A stretch of DNA of 64,000 bases from Mycolicibacterium tokaiense (lineage in GTDB: Bacteria; Actinomycetota; Actinomycetes; Mycobacteriales; Mycobacteriaceae). The DNA lies in assembly GCF_010725885.1 (NCBI RefSeq), contig NZ_AP022600.1:4960001-5024000 (forward strand), written 5' to 3'. The notes under the pieces are model-generated. The model did not search any database and had not been told where the DNA came from. It worked only from the letters and a program-made list of their open reading frames with translations. A program made the position numbers and the translations under genes. Positions 17,952 to 28,400 of this stretch are shown one piece after another (positions within the stretch are counted from its first letter, which is position 1; each line of letters starts with the position of its first letter).

Positions 17952-17970
17952 TTAGGTAAGCCTAACCATA
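17952..17970. promoter_or_regulatory. IdeR (DtxR-family) iron box
   Basis: On the minus strand TATGGTTAGGCTTACCTAA matches the IdeR consensus TTAGGTTAGGCTAACCTAA at 16 of 19 positions. It lies 17 bases before the start of the 269-residue gene, within the expected promoter, so Fe-IdeR would repress it. Confidence 0.8.
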
Positions 17971-18069
17971 AAAACATGAGGGGCACGTACCGAACCAGGT
18001 GAGCACGCTCACAAACCCGGGCGGCCGCTGGGAAACATTCGGCGGGCGACGTTCGTTACAGCCCAGCAA

Positions 18070-18119
18070 GGTAGTTACGACGGTCGGTAGTAATCCCGGG
18101 TAGTCTGACCACATAGGTT
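18070..18119 (+). promoter_or_regulatory. blaI promoter with three GGTAGT repeats
   Basis: GGTAGT occurs at 18070, 18086 and 18099, just upstream of a -10 candidate TAGGTT (18114-18119). BlaI regulators usually bind sites rich in TAC/GTA near their own promoter, so these repeats are candidate autoregulatory sites. Confidence 0.4.
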
Positions 18120-18138
18120 TTTCGGAGATGAACGGAAC

Positions 18139-18555
18139 ATGGCCAAGGTGGCGCGTTTAGGAGAGTTGGAGCAGGCGGTCATGGACCGCCTGTGGTCCAC
18201 GGGGGAACCGCAGACCGTACGGCAGGTGCACGAGGCGCTGTCGGAACACCGTGACCTGGCGTACACCACGGTGATGACGGTGCTGCAGCGCTTGGCCAAG
18301 AAGCATCTCGTGGTGCAGCACCGCGACGACCGGGCTCATCGGTACGCGCCGATGCACGGGCGCGACGAACTGGTCGCCGGACTGATGGTGGACGCCCTGG
18401 ATCAGGCCTCCGATACCGGCAGCCGGCAGGCCGCGCTGGTGCACTTTGTGGAACGGGTGGGCGCCGACGAGGCGGAAGCCCTGCGTCGCGCACTGGCTGA
18501 ACTGGAAGCAAAACACGGCCTGACCAGCGCGGCTGGCGACTCCGCGAGCGCCTGA
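18139..18555 (+). CDS. blaI: BlaI-family penicillinase repressor
   Basis: A 138-residue winged-helix repressor of the BlaI/MecI family (Rv1846c-like). The DNA-binding domain spans residues 5-75 (LGELEQAVMDRLWSTGEPQT, then AYTTVMTVLQRLAKKHLV, DDRAHRYAP), followed by a dimerisation helix region. In M. tuberculosis BlaI represses its own operon and the beta-lactamase gene, and is cleared on beta-lactam exposure. The adjoining M56 peptidase, 14 bases downstream, is the probable partner. Expression seems self-controlled through repeats upstream. Confidence 0.95.
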   Translation: MAKVARLGELEQAVMDRLWSTGEPQTVRQVHEALSEHRDLAYTTVMTVLQRLAKKHLVVQHRDDRAHRYAPMHGRDELVAGLMVDALDQASDTGSRQAALVHFVERVGADEAEALRRALAELEAKHGLTSAAGDSASA

Positions 18556-18569
18556 CGGATACTGGCAGC

Positions 18570-19517
18570 GTGTCCGCGCTGGCCTTCTCCGCTCTCGCGC
18601 TGCTGTTGGTGGGCCCGGTGCCCGCTCTGCTGGCGCGATCGACGTGGCCGCTTCGCGCACCCCGCGCCGCCGTGGTGCTCTGGCAGTCCATCGCCGCGGC
18701 CGCCGTGCTCTCCGCATTCTCGGCCGGGATCGCCATCGCCAGCCAGCTCTTCGTCCCCGGGCCCGACGGCCGCCCCACCACCCTGCTCGGCGAGATCGAC
18801 CAGTTGGGTTGGCCGCTGTGGCTGATGTCGATCACCGTGTTCGGCCTGACCCTGCTGGTCGGCGCCCGCCTGATCGTCGCGGGCACCCAGGTTTTCGTCT
18901 CCACCCGCCGGCGCCGGGCTCACCACCGCACCCTGGTGGACATCCTCGGGGTCAGCAACGACCGCGCCGCCGCGCAGGCCTGCACGCGGGCCAGCGAACT
19001 GCGCATCCTCGACGTCGCGCAACCCCTGGCCTACTGCCTGCCGGGGGTCCGCGGCCGGGTCGTGGTCAGCGAGGGCGCCCTGAGCACCCTGGCCGACGAC
19101 GAGGTGACTGCCATCCTGACCCACGAGCGGGCGCATCTGCGCGCCCGCCACGACCTGGTGCTGGAGGCGTTCATCGCCGTCTACGTGGCTTTCCCCCGTT
19201 TCGTCCGCAGCCGCAGCGCGCTGGACGCGGTCCGCCTGCTGATCGAACTGCTTGCCGACGACGCCGCCGTGCGCGCCGCCGGACCCACTCCCCTGGCCCG
19301 GGCTCTGGTGGCCTGCGCCGCGGGCCGCGCCCCCAAAGGTGCGCTGGCTGCCGGCGGGCCCACCACCGTCATCCGGGTGCGTCGCCTCGCGGGCCGCCCC
19401 AACAGCACGCCGCTGGCCGTCGCCGCCTACCTGAGCGCGGTGGCCATCCTGGTGGTGCCCACCTTCGCCGTGGTGGTGCCGTGGCTGCACGAGCTGGAGC
19501 GGCTGTTCTCCGGTTAG
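18570..19517 (+). CDS. BlaR1/MecR1-like M56 zinc peptidase
   Basis: A 315-residue membrane peptidase of family M56, Rv1845c-like, with hydrophobic segments near residues 3-22, 33-60, 83-105 and 275-310. The zinc motif HERAH is at 185-189 in LADDEVTAILTHERAHLRARHD, with the downstream ELLADDAAVRAAG helix typical of the family. It lacks the extracellular penicillin-binding domain of staphylococcal BlaR1, so the signal it senses is uncertain. It presumably cleaves or inactivates BlaI. The GTG at 18570 lies 14 bases after blaI. Confidence 0.92.
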   Translation: MSALAFSALALLLVGPVPALLARSTWPLRAPRAAVVLWQSIAAAAVLSAFSAGIAIASQLFVPGPDGRPTTLLGEIDQLGWPLWLMSITVFGLTLLVGARLIVAGTQVFVSTRRRRAHHRTLVDILGVSNDRAAAQACTRASELRILDVAQPLAYCLPGVRGRVVVSEGALSTLADDEVTAILTHERAHLRARHDLVLEAFIAVYVAFPRFVRSRSALDAVRLLIELLADDAAVRAAGPTPLARALVACAAGRAPKGALAAGGPTTVIRVRRLAGRPNSTPLAVAAYLSAVAILVVPTFAVVVPWLHELERLFSG

Positions 19518-19557
19518 GCTCTTGGAGACTCAAGAACTGAACAACGGAGGCGCCTCA

Positions 19558-21012
19558 ATGTCCGACCCTTCCACCGATGGCACCGCTCAGATCGGCGTCA
19601 CCGGTCTGGCCGTGATGGGTTCCAACCTCGCGCGTAATTTCGCCCGGCACGGCTACACCGTCGCGCTGCACAACCGCACCGTCGCCAAGACCGACGCCCT
19701 GCTGGACGAGCACGGCTCTGACGGCAACTTCGTCCGCAGCGAGACCATCCCGGAATTCCTTGCCGCACTGGAGAAACCGCGCCGCGTGATCATCATGGTC
19801 AAGGCCGGCGACCCCACCGACGCCGTCATCAACGAACTGGCCGACGCCATGGAACCCGGCGACATCATCATCGACGGTGGCAACGCCCTCTACACCGACA
19901 CCATCCGCCGCGAGAAGGCCATCCGCGAGCGTGGGCTGCACTTCGTGGGCGCCGGCATCTCCGGCGGTGAAGAGGGTGCGCTGAACGGGCCCTCGATCAT
20001 GCCCGGCGGCCCCGCCGAGTCCTACAAGAGTCTCGGCCCGCTGCTGGAAGAGATCTCCGCCCACGTCGACGGTGTGCCCTGCTGCACCCACATCGGTCCC
20101 GACGGTGCCGGGCACTTCGTCAAGATGGTGCACAACGGCATCGAGTACTCCGACATGCAGCTCATCGGCGAGGCCTATCAGCTGCTGCGCGACGGCCTCG
20201 GCAAGAGCGCACCCGAGATCGCCGAGGTCTTCCAGGAGTGGAACTCCGGCGACCTGGACAGCTTCCTGGTCGAGATCACCGCCCAGGTACTGCGCCAGAC
20301 CGACGCCAAGACCGGGCAGCCGCTGGTCGACGTCATCCTCGACGAGGCCGAGCAGAAAGGCACCGGCCGCTGGACCGTCAAGTCCGCACTCGATCTGGGG
20401 GTGCCCGTCACCGGCATCGCCGAGGCGGTGTTCGCGCGCGCCCTGTCGGGATCGGTGGCCCAACGCAAGGCCACCACCGGACTGGCCTCCGGCGACCTGG
20501 GCGACAAGCCCACCGACGACGCACAGTTCACCGAAGACATCCGCCAGGCGCTGTACGCGTCGAAGATCATCGCCTACGCCCAGGGGTTCAACCAGATCCA
20601 GGCCGGCTCCGACGAGTACAACTGGGACATCAAACCCGGTGACATGGCCAGGATCTGGCGCGGTGGCTGCATCATCCGGGCCAAGTTCCTCAACCGGATC
20701 ACCGAAGCCTTCGACAACGATCCCCATCTGCCCACGCTGATCGTCGACCCGTACTTCCGCGACGCCATCGAGGCCGCGATCGACAGCTGGCGCCGGGTGG
20801 TGGTCACGGCCACCGAGCTGGGCATCCCGATCCCGGGCTTCTCCTCGGCACTGTCCTACTACGACGGGCTGCGCACCGAGCGGTTGCCCGCCGCGCTCAC
20901 CCAGGGGCTGCGTGACCTTTTCGGCGCGCACACCTACGGCCGCATCGACGCCGACCGCGACAAGCGGTTCCACACCCTGTGGAGCGGGGACCACACCGAA
21001 GTCGAGGTCTGA
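19558..21012 (+). CDS. gnd: 6-Phosphogluconate dehydrogenase, decarboxylating
   Basis: A 484-residue enzyme of the long, NADP-dependent 6PGDH type, which converts 6-phosphogluconate to ribulose-5-P in the pentose phosphate pathway. Motifs: GVTGLAVMGSNLARNFARHG and HNRT (NADP-binding), VGAGISGGEEGALNGPSIMPGG, the KMVHNGIEYSDMQLI active-site helix, and C-terminal YGRIDADRDKRFHTLWSGDHTE. The ATG at 19558 has GGAGG nine bases upstream; an earlier in-frame ATG at 19522 lies before this site. It corresponds to gnd1 (Rv1844c). A large palindrome follows the stop. Confidence 0.97.
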   Translation: MSDPSTDGTAQIGVTGLAVMGSNLARNFARHGYTVALHNRTVAKTDALLDEHGSDGNFVRSETIPEFLAALEKPRRVIIMVKAGDPTDAVINELADAMEPGDIIIDGGNALYTDTIRREKAIRERGLHFVGAGISGGEEGALNGPSIMPGGPAESYKSLGPLLEEISAHVDGVPCCTHIGPDGAGHFVKMVHNGIEYSDMQLIGEAYQLLRDGLGKSAPEIAEVFQEWNSGDLDSFLVEITAQVLRQTDAKTGQPLVDVILDEAEQKGTGRWTVKSALDLGVPVTGIAEAVFARALSGSVAQRKATTGLASGDLGDKPTDDAQFTEDIRQALYASKIIAYAQGFNQIQAGSDEYNWDIKPGDMARIWRGGCIIRAKFLNRITEAFDNDPHLPTLIVDPYFRDAIEAAIDSWRRVVVTATELGIPIPGFSSALSYYDGLRTERLPAALTQGLRDLFGAHTYGRIDADRDKRFHTLWSGDHTEVEV

Positions 21013-21038
21013 CGGCCCCGCAGGAAGGGTTTCGATCG

Positions 21039-22552
<1,514 letters not shown>

Positions 22553-22564
22553 CCCGCAGACAGT

Positions 22565-22570
22565 TAATAT
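22565..22570 (+). promoter_or_regulatory. -10 element of the CNNM leader
   Basis: TAATAT is a near-consensus -10. It ends eight bases before an ATG at 22579, giving a leaderless small ORF; the full leader to the first CNNM gene is about 180 bases. Confidence 0.5.
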
Positions 22571-22578
22571 GTCAACCC

Positions 22579-22635
22579 ATGCGGATTGATCCGCAACGTG
22601 AACGAAAGGGAGAGCGTGCCTCAGGCACCCAGTGA
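22579..22635 (+). CDS. Putative leaderless small ORF 1 upstream of CNNM genes
   Basis: An 18-residue peptide, [18 protein letters not shown], strongly basic with several Glu. Its ATG sits where transcription from the TAATAT element should start, so it may be read without a ribosome site. Its end overlaps the next small ORF in another frame. There is no homology evidence; it is proposed from position only. Confidence 0.35.
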   Translation: MRIDPQRERKGERASGTQ

Positions 22636-22762
22636 CACGGGCGCTGTTGTCCTGGCCCGGAATCCGGTGCAGGACCCCGCGGCCGAAGCCCAGGACGCCG
22701 AGCCTTCCTCTAGACAGCCGGGCTGCGTGCCCGGCGCCCACACGGTGGTGACCCGTCCATGA
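22616..22762 (+). CDS. Putative small ORF 2 coupled to the CNNM gene
   Basis: A 48-codon ORF starting GTG with AAAGGGA just upstream. Its TGA overlaps the ATG of the first CNNM gene (ATGA, 22759-22762), the arrangement used for translational coupling throughout this window. The predicted peptide has an acidic, proline-containing middle, [14 protein letters not shown] 7-bp hairpin, GCCGGGC with GCCCGGC, lies at 22717-22735 near its end. No family is recognised. It may be a leader that couples or regulates translation of the transport genes. Confidence 0.4.
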   Translation: MPQAPSDTGAVVLARNPVQDPAAEAQDAEPSSRQPGCVPGAHTVVTRP

Positions 22763-24132
22763 GTGTCTGGTTCACCGTCGTGTCCCTGCTCGCCATCGTG
22801 GTGCTGACCGCCGGCACGGCGCTCTTCGTCGCCGCGGAGTTCTCGCTGACCGCACTGGAACGCAGCACCGTCGAGTCCAACGCCCGCTCGGGCAACCGGC
22901 GCGACAAGTTCGTCCAGCGGGCCCACCGCACGCTGTCCTTCCAGCTCTCCGGGGCGCAGCTCGGCATCTCGATCACCACGCTGGCCACCGGCTATCTGGC
23001 CGAACCGGTGGTGGCCCGGTTGATCGCGCCCGGGCTGCGCGCCATCGGCCTGCCCGAGGGCAGCATCGGCGGACTGGCACTGGCACTGTCACTGCTGATC
23101 GCGACCTCCATCTCGATGGTGTTCGGCGAACTTGTGCCGAAGAACCTGGCGGTGGCTCGCCCGGTGCCCACCGCGCGCGCCGCCGCGGGCCCGCAATTGA
23201 TGTTCTCCGCGCTGCTCAAACCGGCCATCGTGGCCACCAACGGCACCGCGAACTGGGTGTTGCGCCGTCTCGGCATCGAACCTGCCGACGAGCTGGCTTC
23301 GGCCCGGTCACCGCAGGAACTGGTGGCGCTGGTGCGCAACTCGGCCCGCCGCGGCTCACTGGACGCCGTCACCGCCACCCTGGTGGACCGGTCGCTGCAG
23401 TTCGGTGAGCGCACCGCCGAGGAGCTGATGACACCGCGGCAGAAGATCGTCGCGTTGGACGCCGATGACACCGTGGCCGACCTGGTGGCCGCGGCCGCCG
23501 AGAGCGGCTACTCCCGTTTCCCGATCATCGACGGCGACCTCGACGAGACCGTCGGCATCGTGCACATCAAACAGGTTTTCGCGATCGCGCGCCCGCAGCG
23601 CGGGTCCACCAAGCTGTCCACGCTGGCCCAGCCGGTGGCGGTGGTGCCCTCGACGCTCGACGGTGACGCGGTGTTCGCCCAGATCCGCGGCAACGGCCTG
23701 CAGACCGCACTGGTGGTCGACGAATACGGCGGCACTGCAGGCATGGTCACCGTCGAGGACCTGATCGAAGAGATCGTCGGCGATGTCCGGGACGAGCACG
23801 ACGACGCGACGCCCGACGTGGTGCAATCCGGGGACGGCTGGCAGGTATCGGGGCTGCTGCGTATCGACGAGGTGGCCACCGCCACCGGCTACCGCGCCCC
23901 CGAGGGCGAATACGAGACCATCGGTGGCCTGGTGCTCGAGGAGCTCGGGCACATCCCGGAGGCGGGAGAGTCCGTGGAACTGGGGGCGCTGGATCCCGAC
24001 CGCCCACTCGACGAGCCGGTGCGCTGGCGGGCGACGGTGCTGGCGATGGACGGCAGGCGCATCGACCAACTCGAGCTGACACAACTGGAGCCGGACAGCC
24101 GCGACGACGAGAACGACGGAGGCGAGCGCTGA
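22759..24132 (+). CDS. CNNM/HlyC-CorC family membrane protein (Rv1842c-like)
   Basis: A 457-residue protein with the full CNNM layout. A DUF21 membrane domain spans residues 1-190 ([50 protein letters not shown]). A CBS pair lies at about 205-335 ([45 protein letters not shown]). A C-terminal CorC_HlyC domain follows at 350-440. Relatives take part in Mg2+ or Co2+ transport or efflux; older annotations call them hemolysins. It forms an operon with the next two genes, with start and stop codons overlapping. Confidence 0.92.
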   Translation: MSVWFTVVSLLAIVVLTAGTALFVAAEFSLTALERSTVESNARSGNRRDKFVQRAHRTLSFQLSGAQLGISITTLATGYLAEPVVARLIAPGLRAIGLPEGSIGGLALALSLLIATSISMVFGELVPKNLAVARPVPTARAAAGPQLMFSALLKPAIVATNGTANWVLRRLGIEPADELASARSPQELVALVRNSARRGSLDAVTATLVDRSLQFGERTAEELMTPRQKIVALDADDTVADLVAAAAESGYSRFPIIDGDLDETVGIVHIKQVFAIARPQRGSTKLSTLAQPVAVVPSTLDGDAVFAQIRGNGLQTALVVDEYGGTAGMVTVEDLIEEIVGDVRDEHDDATPDVVQSGDGWQVSGLLRIDEVATATGYRAPEGEYETIGGLVLEELGHIPEAGESVELGALDPDRPLDEPVRWRATVLAMDGRRIDQLELTQLEPDSRDDENDGGER

Positions 24133-25199
24133 TGGGCGGCGACATCTTCGGGGTCCTGCTCACCGTGTTCCTGCTGGCCGCCAACGCGTTTTTCGTCGGC
24201 TCGGAGTTTGCGCTGATCTCCGCGCGCCGCGACCGGCTGGAGGCGCTGGCCGAACAGGGTAAGAAAAGCGCCGTCACCGTCATCCGTGCCGGCGAGCAGC
24301 TCTCGCTCATGCTGGCCGGGGCTCAGCTGGGCATCACCATCTGCTCGATCCTGCTGGGCCGCGTGGGCGAGCCCGCGGTGGCGCACCTGCTCGAGGGTCC
24401 CTTCGGCCTGTTCGGCATTCCGGATGCGGTACTGCACACGGTTTCGTTCATCATCGCCCTGGCCATCGTGGTGACGCTGCACGTGCTGCTGGGTGAGATG
24501 GTGCCGAAGAACATCGCGATCGCCGGACCGGAATCCACCGCCATGCTGCTGATCCCGGTGTACCTGGTGTACGTGCGGGCGGCGCGGCCGCTGATCGCGT
24601 TCTACAACTGGTGCGCCAACATCACGCTGCGGGCGGTGCGGGTGGAGCCGAAGGACGAGCTGGACATCACGGTCTCGACGGTGGAACTGTCGGAGATGAT
24701 CGCCGAGTCGGTCTCCGAGGGGCTGCTCGATCCCGAGGAGCACACCCGGCTGACGCGGGCCCTGCAGATCCGCACCCGGGCGGTCTCCGACGTCGCCGTA
24801 CCGCTGCCCAGGATTCGCGCGATACCGGTGGCCGACGCCGGGTCGGGCCCCACCATCGGGGCGGTGGAGCAGGCCCTGGTCGAGACCGGGTACTCCCGCT
24901 TCCCGGTCACCGGCGTCGACGGCATCTACCTCGGCTACCTGCACATCAAGGACGTGCTGGCCCTCGGCGACGACCCCGACACCGTGGTGGACCTGTCGGT
25001 GATCCGGCCGTTGCCGCATGTGCCGGAACGGCTGCCGCTGCCCGATGCGCTGTCACGCCTGCGCCGCAGCAACGCCCACCTGGCCCTGGTCACCCAGGGC
25101 GACGGTGGACCGTCCGTGCCGGTGGTGGCCATGGTGGCCCTGGAAGACCTGGTGGAGGACCTGGTGGGCACCGTCCGCGACGGAACCCACCGTGTCTGA
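24132..25199 (+). CDS. CNNM-family membrane protein without CorC domain (Rv1841c-like)
   Basis: A 355-residue paralogue of the preceding gene with the DUF21 membrane domain (residues 1-190: ANAFFVGSEFALISARRDRL, LAGAQLGITICSILLGRVGE, LGEMVPKNIAIAGP) and a CBS pair to about residue 345. It stops there and lacks the C-terminal CorC_HlyC domain, as its M. tuberculosis counterpart does. The two proteins may form a heterodimeric transporter. The ATG overlaps the preceding TGA by one base. Confidence 0.9.
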   Translation: MGGDIFGVLLTVFLLAANAFFVGSEFALISARRDRLEALAEQGKKSAVTVIRAGEQLSLMLAGAQLGITICSILLGRVGEPAVAHLLEGPFGLFGIPDAVLHTVSFIIALAIVVTLHVLLGEMVPKNIAIAGPESTAMLLIPVYLVYVRAARPLIAFYNWCANITLRAVRVEPKDELDITVSTVELSEMIAESVSEGLLDPEEHTRLTRALQIRTRAVSDVAVPLPRIRAIPVADAGSGPTIGAVEQALVETGYSRFPVTGVDGIYLGYLHIKDVLALGDDPDTVVDLSVIRPLPHVPERLPLPDALSRLRRSNAHLALVTQGDGGPSVPVVAMVALEDLVEDLVGTVRDGTHRV

Positions 25200-26088
25200 C
25201 GTCGCCGTCGGCGCGCAGGTCCTGACCGCACCCCGGTGGCGGGCGCTGGCCGCCGCGCACCGCGACCGGGCCGAGGCGTTCCTGGCTCCGCACCGCAGCC
25301 GCGCCGCGGCGGGCCAACCTCATCCGGTCTGGGATTTCCTGTTCACGTACTACAGTCTCAAGCCCCGGCAGGTGGTGCGCTGGCATCCCGGGTTCGGGGT
25401 GGTGCTCGCCGACGCGCCGGAGTATCTGAGCCGCTCGGGCTACGCCGCACATCCGGCGGGCGTGACCGTGAGCGCCGACTACCTGGCCACCCGCCGCGAC
25501 ACCGTGGCCTTCATCGCCGGGTTGCTGGCCGCCACCGCGTCCCGGCCCGCGCAGCTCACCTGCTTCGGTCTGCACGAATGGGCGATGGTGTACCGCAGCA
25601 GCGACGTCCGCCACGCTGCGGTACCGCTGCGTCTGGGCCCCTCCGGCACCGACGCGGTGGTGGAGTCGATGCCGCTGCGCTGCACTCATTTCGACGCGTT
25701 CCGCTTCTTCACCGCCGACGCGGCGCCCCGCAACGCCGCAGCGCTGACCCGCGGCTCCCAAATCGATCAAGAACAACCCGGATGTATTCACGCTGCGATG
25801 GATCTGTACAAATGGTGCGCGAAGCTGGGTCCGCTGGTGAGCGGCGATCTACTGCTGGATTGCCTCGAGCTGGCGGCGGCCGCGCGGGAACTGGACATGC
25901 GCGCCAGCCCCTACGACCTGTCCGGGTACGGTTTTGCGCCGATCCGGATCGAGGAGCCCGAGGGGCGGGCTGCGTATGTACGTTGCCAGCGCGACTTGTC
26001 GCAACGCGCGGCCCTGCTTCGAGACGCTCTGCGGGAACGCTGTGACCTGCTCCAAGGTGACGACGATGGCGGAAACGCAGCTTACTGA
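25192..26088 (+). CDS. Conserved actinobacterial protein annotated as 3-methyladenine glycosylase-like
   Basis: A 298-residue protein with no motif I can tie to catalysis. It belongs to a group I remember being labelled 3-methyladenine DNA glycosylase in actinobacterial genomes; I do not see the helix-hairpin-helix or AAG-fold signatures, so that name is doubtful. Conserved-looking parts are [36 protein letters not shown] and [15 protein letters not shown]. The GTG at 25192 overlaps the preceding gene by eight bases, so it is co-translated with the CNNM pair. It ends 38 bases before malate synthase. Confidence 0.55.
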   Translation: MSDVAVGAQVLTAPRWRALAAAHRDRAEAFLAPHRSRAAAGQPHPVWDFLFTYYSLKPRQVVRWHPGFGVVLADAPEYLSRSGYAAHPAGVTVSADYLATRRDTVAFIAGLLAATASRPAQLTCFGLHEWAMVYRSSDVRHAAVPLRLGPSGTDAVVESMPLRCTHFDAFRFFTADAAPRNAAALTRGSQIDQEQPGCIHAAMDLYKWCAKLGPLVSGDLLLDCLELAAAARELDMRASPYDLSGYGFAPIRIEEPEGRAAYVRCQRDLSQRAALLRDALRERCDLLQGDDDGGNAAY

Positions 26089-26092
26089 CGGG

Positions 26093-26098
26093 TAGTAT
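26093..26098 (+). promoter_or_regulatory. -10 element of glcB
   Basis: TAGTAT fits TANNNT and lies 28 bases before the glcB ATG, leaving room for the GAGGAGG ribosome site. No convincing -35 is seen. Confidence 0.4.
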
Positions 26099-26126
26099 GG
26101 GTGGATTGCCTGGCCGAGGAGGATCA

Positions 26127-28328
26127 ATGTCTGAGCGTGTGACCGTGGGCAATCTGCGGGTCGCCAAGGTGCTGCACGACTTCATCACCAATGAAGCGCT
26201 GCCGGGCACCGACCTGGACCCCGACAGCTTCTGGGCCGGCGTGGACAAGGTGATCACCGATCTGGCGCCGCAGAACGCCGAACTCTTGGCACGCCGCGAC
26301 GAGCTGCAGGCGCAGATCGACAAGTGGCATCGCCACCGGGTGATCGAGCCCCACGACGCGCAGGCCTATGAGGCGTTCCTGCGCGAAATCGGTTATCTGC
26401 TCCCCGAACCCGATGATTTCACCATCACCACCTCGGGCGTGGATCCGGAGATCACCTCCACCGCCGGACCGCAGCTGGTGGTGCCGGTGCTCAACGCGCG
26501 GTTCGCGCTCAATGCCTCCAACGCCCGCTGGGGTTCGCTGTACGACGCGCTCTACGGCACCGACGTCATCTCCGAGGACGACGGCGCGGAGAAGGGCACC
26601 AGCTACAACCGGGTGCGCGGGGACAAGGTCATCGCCTACGCGCGCGCGTTCCTCGACGAGGCCACCCCGCTGGAATCCGGCTCCTGGACCGAGGTGACCG
26701 CGCTGAGCGTCGCCGACGGCACCCTGGCGGTCGCCCTCGGCGACGACGACAGCACCGGCCTGGCCGACGCCGAGCAGTTCGCCGGCTATCTGGGCGAGCC
26801 CGACGCCCCGTCGGCGGTGTTGCTGGCCCACCACGGACTGCACATCGAGATCCTCGTCGATGCCGACTCCCCCATCGGCAGCACCGACGCCGCCGGCATC
26901 AAGGATGTGGTGCTCGAGTCGGCGATCACCACGATCATGGACTTCGAGGATTCCGTGGCCGCCGTGGACGCCGAGGACAAGGTGCTCGGCTACCGCAACT
27001 GGCTGGGGCTCAACCGCGGTGACCTCTCCGAAGAGGTCAGCAAAGGCGGCAAGACCTTCACCCGCGTGCTCAACGCCGACCGCACCTACACCGCCCCCGA
27101 CGGTGGCGAGGTGACCCTGCCCGGGCGCAGCCTGCTGTTCGTCCGCAACGTCGGGCACCTGATGACCAATGACGCCATCACCATGCGCGGCAGCGCCGAC
27201 GAAGAGGTCGAGGTGCCCGAGGGCATCCTCGACGCGCTGTTCACCAGCCTGATCGGCATCCACGGCCTCAAGGACACCGAAGAGAACGGGCCGCTGCTCA
27301 ACAGCCGTACCGGCTCGATCTACATCGTCAAGCCCAAGATGCACGGCCCCGATGAGGTGGCGTTCACCTGCGAACTGTTCAGCCGCGTCGAGGACGTCCT
27401 GGGCCTGCCGCAGGGCACCCTCAAGGTCGGCATCATGGACGAGGAGCGCCGCACCAGCGCCAACCTCAAAGCCTGCATCAAGGCCGCCGCCGACCGCGTC
27501 GTGTTCATCAACACCGGCTTCCTGGACCGCACCGGCGACGAGATCCACACCTCGATGGAAGCCGGCCCGATGGTCCGCAAGGGCACCATGAAGTCCCAGC
27601 CGTGGATCACCGCCTACGAGAACCAGAACGTCGACATCGGCCTGGCCGCCGGCTTGAGCGGCAAGGCCCAGATCGGCAAGGGCATGTGGGCCATGCCCGA
27701 TCTGATGGCCGACATGATCGAACAGAAGATCGGCCAGCCCAAAGCAGGAGCCACCACCGCATGGGTGCCCTCGCCCACCGCAGCCACCCTGCATGCACTG
27801 CACTACCACCAGGTGGACGTGTTCGCCGTCCAGCAGGAACTGGCCGGCCAGACCCGCAGCACCCTGGATGAGTTGCTCACCATCCCATTGGCCGATTCGT
27901 CGCTCACCTGGTCCCCCGACGAGATCCACCAGGAGGTCGACAACAACTGCCAGTCGATCCTCGGGTACGTGGTCCGCTGGATCGACCAGGGCGTGGGCTG
28001 CTCCAAGGTGCCCGATATCCACGACATCGCGTTGATGGAAGACCGCGCCACGCTGCGTATCTCCAGCCAGTTGCTGGCCAACTGGCTGCGCCACGGGGTG
28101 ATCACCGCCGCCGACGTGCGCAGCAGTCTCGAGCGGATGGCACCGGTGGTGGACCGGCAGAACGAAGGCGACAGCACCTACCGACCGATGGCACCCGACT
28201 TCGACTCCAGCATCGCCTTTGCCGCCGCCCAGGAACTCATCCTCGACGGCGGAGCCCAGCCCAACGGCTACACCGAGCCGATCCTGCACCGGCGCCGCCG
28301 CGAGTTCAAGGCCACCGCCGGTCAGTGA
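26127..28328 (+). CDS. glcB: Malate synthase G
   Basis: A 733-residue malate synthase of the monomeric G type, which joins glyoxylate and acetyl-CoA to malate in the glyoxylate shunt. Key segments are [18 protein letters not shown] (Mg site), [16 protein letters not shown], and [27 protein letters not shown], which contains the catalytic Asp and a conserved Cys near residue 610. GAGGAGG eight bases before the ATG at 26127 decides the start; an in-frame ATG 30 bases earlier lies before the ribosome site. Single-gene unit, as in M. tuberculosis (Rv1837c). Confidence 0.97.
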   Translation: MSERVTVGNLRVAKVLHDFITNEALPGTDLDPDSFWAGVDKVITDLAPQNAELLARRDELQAQIDKWHRHRVIEPHDAQAYEAFLREIGYLLPEPDDFTITTSGVDPEITSTAGPQLVVPVLNARFALNASNARWGSLYDALYGTDVISEDDGAEKGTSYNRVRGDKVIAYARAFLDEATPLESGSWTEVTALSVADGTLAVALGDDDSTGLADAEQFAGYLGEPDAPSAVLLAHHGLHIEILVDADSPIGSTDAAGIKDVVLESAITTIMDFEDSVAAVDAEDKVLGYRNWLGLNRGDLSEEVSKGGKTFTRVLNADRTYTAPDGGEVTLPGRSLLFVRNVGHLMTNDAITMRGSADEEVEVPEGILDALFTSLIGIHGLKDTEENGPLLNSRTGSIYIVKPKMHGPDEVAFTCELFSRVEDVLGLPQGTLKVGIMDEERRTSANLKACIKAAADRVVFINTGFLDRTGDEIHTSMEAGPMVRKGTMKSQPWITAYENQNVDIGLAAGLSGKAQIGKGMWAMPDLMADMIEQKIGQPKAGATTAWVPSPTAATLHALHYHQVDVFAVQQELAGQTRSTLDELLTIPLADSSLTWSPDEIHQEVDNNCQSILGYVVRWIDQGVGCSKVPDIHDIALMEDRATLRISSQLLANWLRHGVITAADVRSSLERMAPVVDRQNEGDSTYRPMAPDFDSSIAFAAAQELILDGGAQPNGYTEPILHRRRREFKATAGQ

Positions 28329-28400
28329 CTAGACTCAGCGCCGGGTTCATCACGGCCCGCGTCGGGACAGGTCTGAGGAGAGGTTCGGTGGAGTCAGGGC

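Noticed and set aside
22553..22758. M-box or other metal riboswitch before the CNNM genes
   Set aside because: No conserved M-box loops are visible; only a short hairpin and small ORFs are seen.
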